This document shows, piece after piece, positions 5,232 to 6,074 of a DNA stretch of 6,074 bases. The stretch comes from a bacterium (GTDB lineage Bacteria; Desulfobacterota; Deferrimicrobia; Deferrimicrobiales; Deferrimicrobiaceae): contig JAGVHM010000028.1 in the NCBI GenBank assembly GCA_020056545.1, forward strand, positions 1 through 6,074, written 5' to 3'. Position 1 is the stretch's first letter. Each line of letters starts with the position of its first letter. Made by a program: the position numbers and the translations under genes. The notes below the pieces were generated by a model, which worked only from the letters and a program-made list of their open reading frames with translations, made no database searches and was not told where the DNA came from.

Positions 5232-6074
5232 TAAAATAGCGGGGTCGTGGGGGCGGACGTCGCGGAGAAGCAGGCGCACCGACCGATTCCCCCTGAAGAA
5301 CACCCTCTGCGGGGTGAACAGCAGGTCCACGCGGCGGCCCCGGTCAGCCGGCAGGGAATTCCGGCGGAACGCCACGACCTCGAACCGGCTCCTGTCTTCC
5401 GACACTTCGAACTTGATGTGCTGCCCGCCGGGTCCGAACACCGCCTGCCTGTTGACCTGGAGCCCCCGTGCAAGCAGGACCGGCTCCTCGTTTCCCATCC
5501 CGAACGGGCGAATCCGCTCCAGTTCTTCCATGAAAGCGGTCGATATGTCGCCGAGCCTGACGAGAGCGTCGACCCAAATGCTGGGGACTGCCCCTCGTTC
5601 CAATGCGTAACGGGAGGCGATGCGGCCCATTCCCTCGCGGAATGCGGGAAGGTTGCCGACGGGGAGCGCCAGCCCGGCCGCCTGGCTGTGGCCCCCGTAC
5701 CTGGTCAGCAGGTGCGACAACCCTTCCAGGGCGTCCACCAGCGGAAAGCCGTCGACGCTCCTGCAAGAACCCCTGGCTTCATCTCCATCCACCCTGAGCA
5801 GGACGGTCGGGAGGAAGTGCCGCTCCGCCAGCTTGGAGGCCACTATGCCCAGCACTCCCAGGTTCCATTCCGGATCGGCAAGCACGATCGCGCCCATAGT
5901 GGAAATCGGAGGGCCGGACGAAAGAGCGCCTTCCGCGGACCGCAGGATCCGCTCTTCCTCGCGCTGCCGGCGTGAATTGTCGACGTTAAGCTCAACGGCC
6001 AGCCTGTCCGCCGTTTCGGGACTGCCGCACACAAGTAGGTCCGAACTCCGGCGGGACTCCCCTACCCTTCCCGC
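5205..6074 (-). CDS. recJ: Single-stranded-DNA-specific exonuclease RecJ, C-terminal part
   Basis: RecJ degrades single-stranded DNA 5' to 3' in recombination and mismatch repair. Only the last 289 residues are visible; the gene enters at the right edge and its start and DHH catalytic motifs lie outside. The fragment begins AGRVGES, the end of the conserved NAxGR segment, then SPETADRLAVELN (17-29). It continues with EWNLGVLGIVASKL (69-82), GSCRS (102-106), the DHHA1 motif GGHSQAAG (127-134), RPFGMGNEEPVL (189-200) and an OB-fold tail from about 200 to 275. The family motif WHxGVxGIVAS has Asn71 in place of His, an oddity to check. The stop TAA lies 77 bp before speB on the same strand, and the candidate speB promoter overlaps it. 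Confidence 0.95.
   Translation of the reverse strand, partial: AGRVGESRRSSDLLVCGSPETADRLAVELNVDNSRRQREEERILRSAEGALSSGPPISTMGAIVLADPEWNLGVLGIVASKLAERHFLPTVLLRVDGDEARGSCRSVDGFPLVDALEGLSHLLTRYGGHSQAAGLALPVGNLPAFREGMGRIASRYALERGAVPSIWVDALVRLGDISTAFMEELERIRPFGMGNEEPVLLARGLQVNRQAVFGPGGQHIKFEVSEDRSRFEVVAFRRNSLPADRGRRVDLLFTPQRVFFRGNRSVRLLLRDVRPHDPAILLSDTSTSV

Noticed and set aside
456..6074. Frameshifts, pseudogenes, tRNA or rRNA genes within the coding block
   Set aside because: Each gene reads through with its expected motifs and length, and no tRNA cloverleaf or rRNA segment was noticed in the short gaps.

Overview
The window is GC-rich bacterial DNA (about 60% G+C or more by eye) in which every supported gene lies on the minus strand. 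The gene set is a class 1B dihydroorotate dehydrogenase pair, a bacterial-type pyruvoyl-dependent arginine decarboxylase next to agmatinase, and a KAS III (FabH) enzyme. With the GC-rich codon use, this suits an anaerobic or facultative lineage of the former Deltaproteobacteria (Desulfobacterota-like). The taxonomic guess is inference only.

Right to left, in the direction of transcription: the window opens inside recJ (6074-5205, 5' end missing). A 77-bp gap carries a candidate promoter that overlaps the recJ stop. Six tightly packed genes follow: speB (agmatinase, 5127-4237), pyruvoyl-dependent arginine decarboxylase (4206-3667), fabH-like KAS III (3657-2665), rimI-like acetyltransferase (2630-2190, possibly starting at 2651), pyrK (2197-1367) and pyrD (1370-456). 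Gaps are 30, 9 and 34 bp, then overlaps of 8 and 4 bp. No terminator lies between them, and a strong intrinsic terminator (332-306) follows pyrD, so they look like one operon.

The first two operon genes make putrescine: arginine to agmatine, then agmatine to putrescine plus urea. The last two form the NAD-linked dihydroorotate dehydrogenase of pyrimidine synthesis. FabH starts type II fatty acid synthesis, and RimI acetylates a protein N-terminus. The shared theme is biosynthesis that scales with growth.

The left 455 bp hold no convincing gene. They contain a 102-bp tandem repeat that runs off the left edge, a perfect 12-bp hairpin ending the regular array, two spaced GACGTC palindromes, the terminator, and a 120-bp spacer with a TATAAT-type promoter and a hairpin that could make a small RNA. 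I found no new multi-gene defence or mobile system. The least explained part is this left flank.
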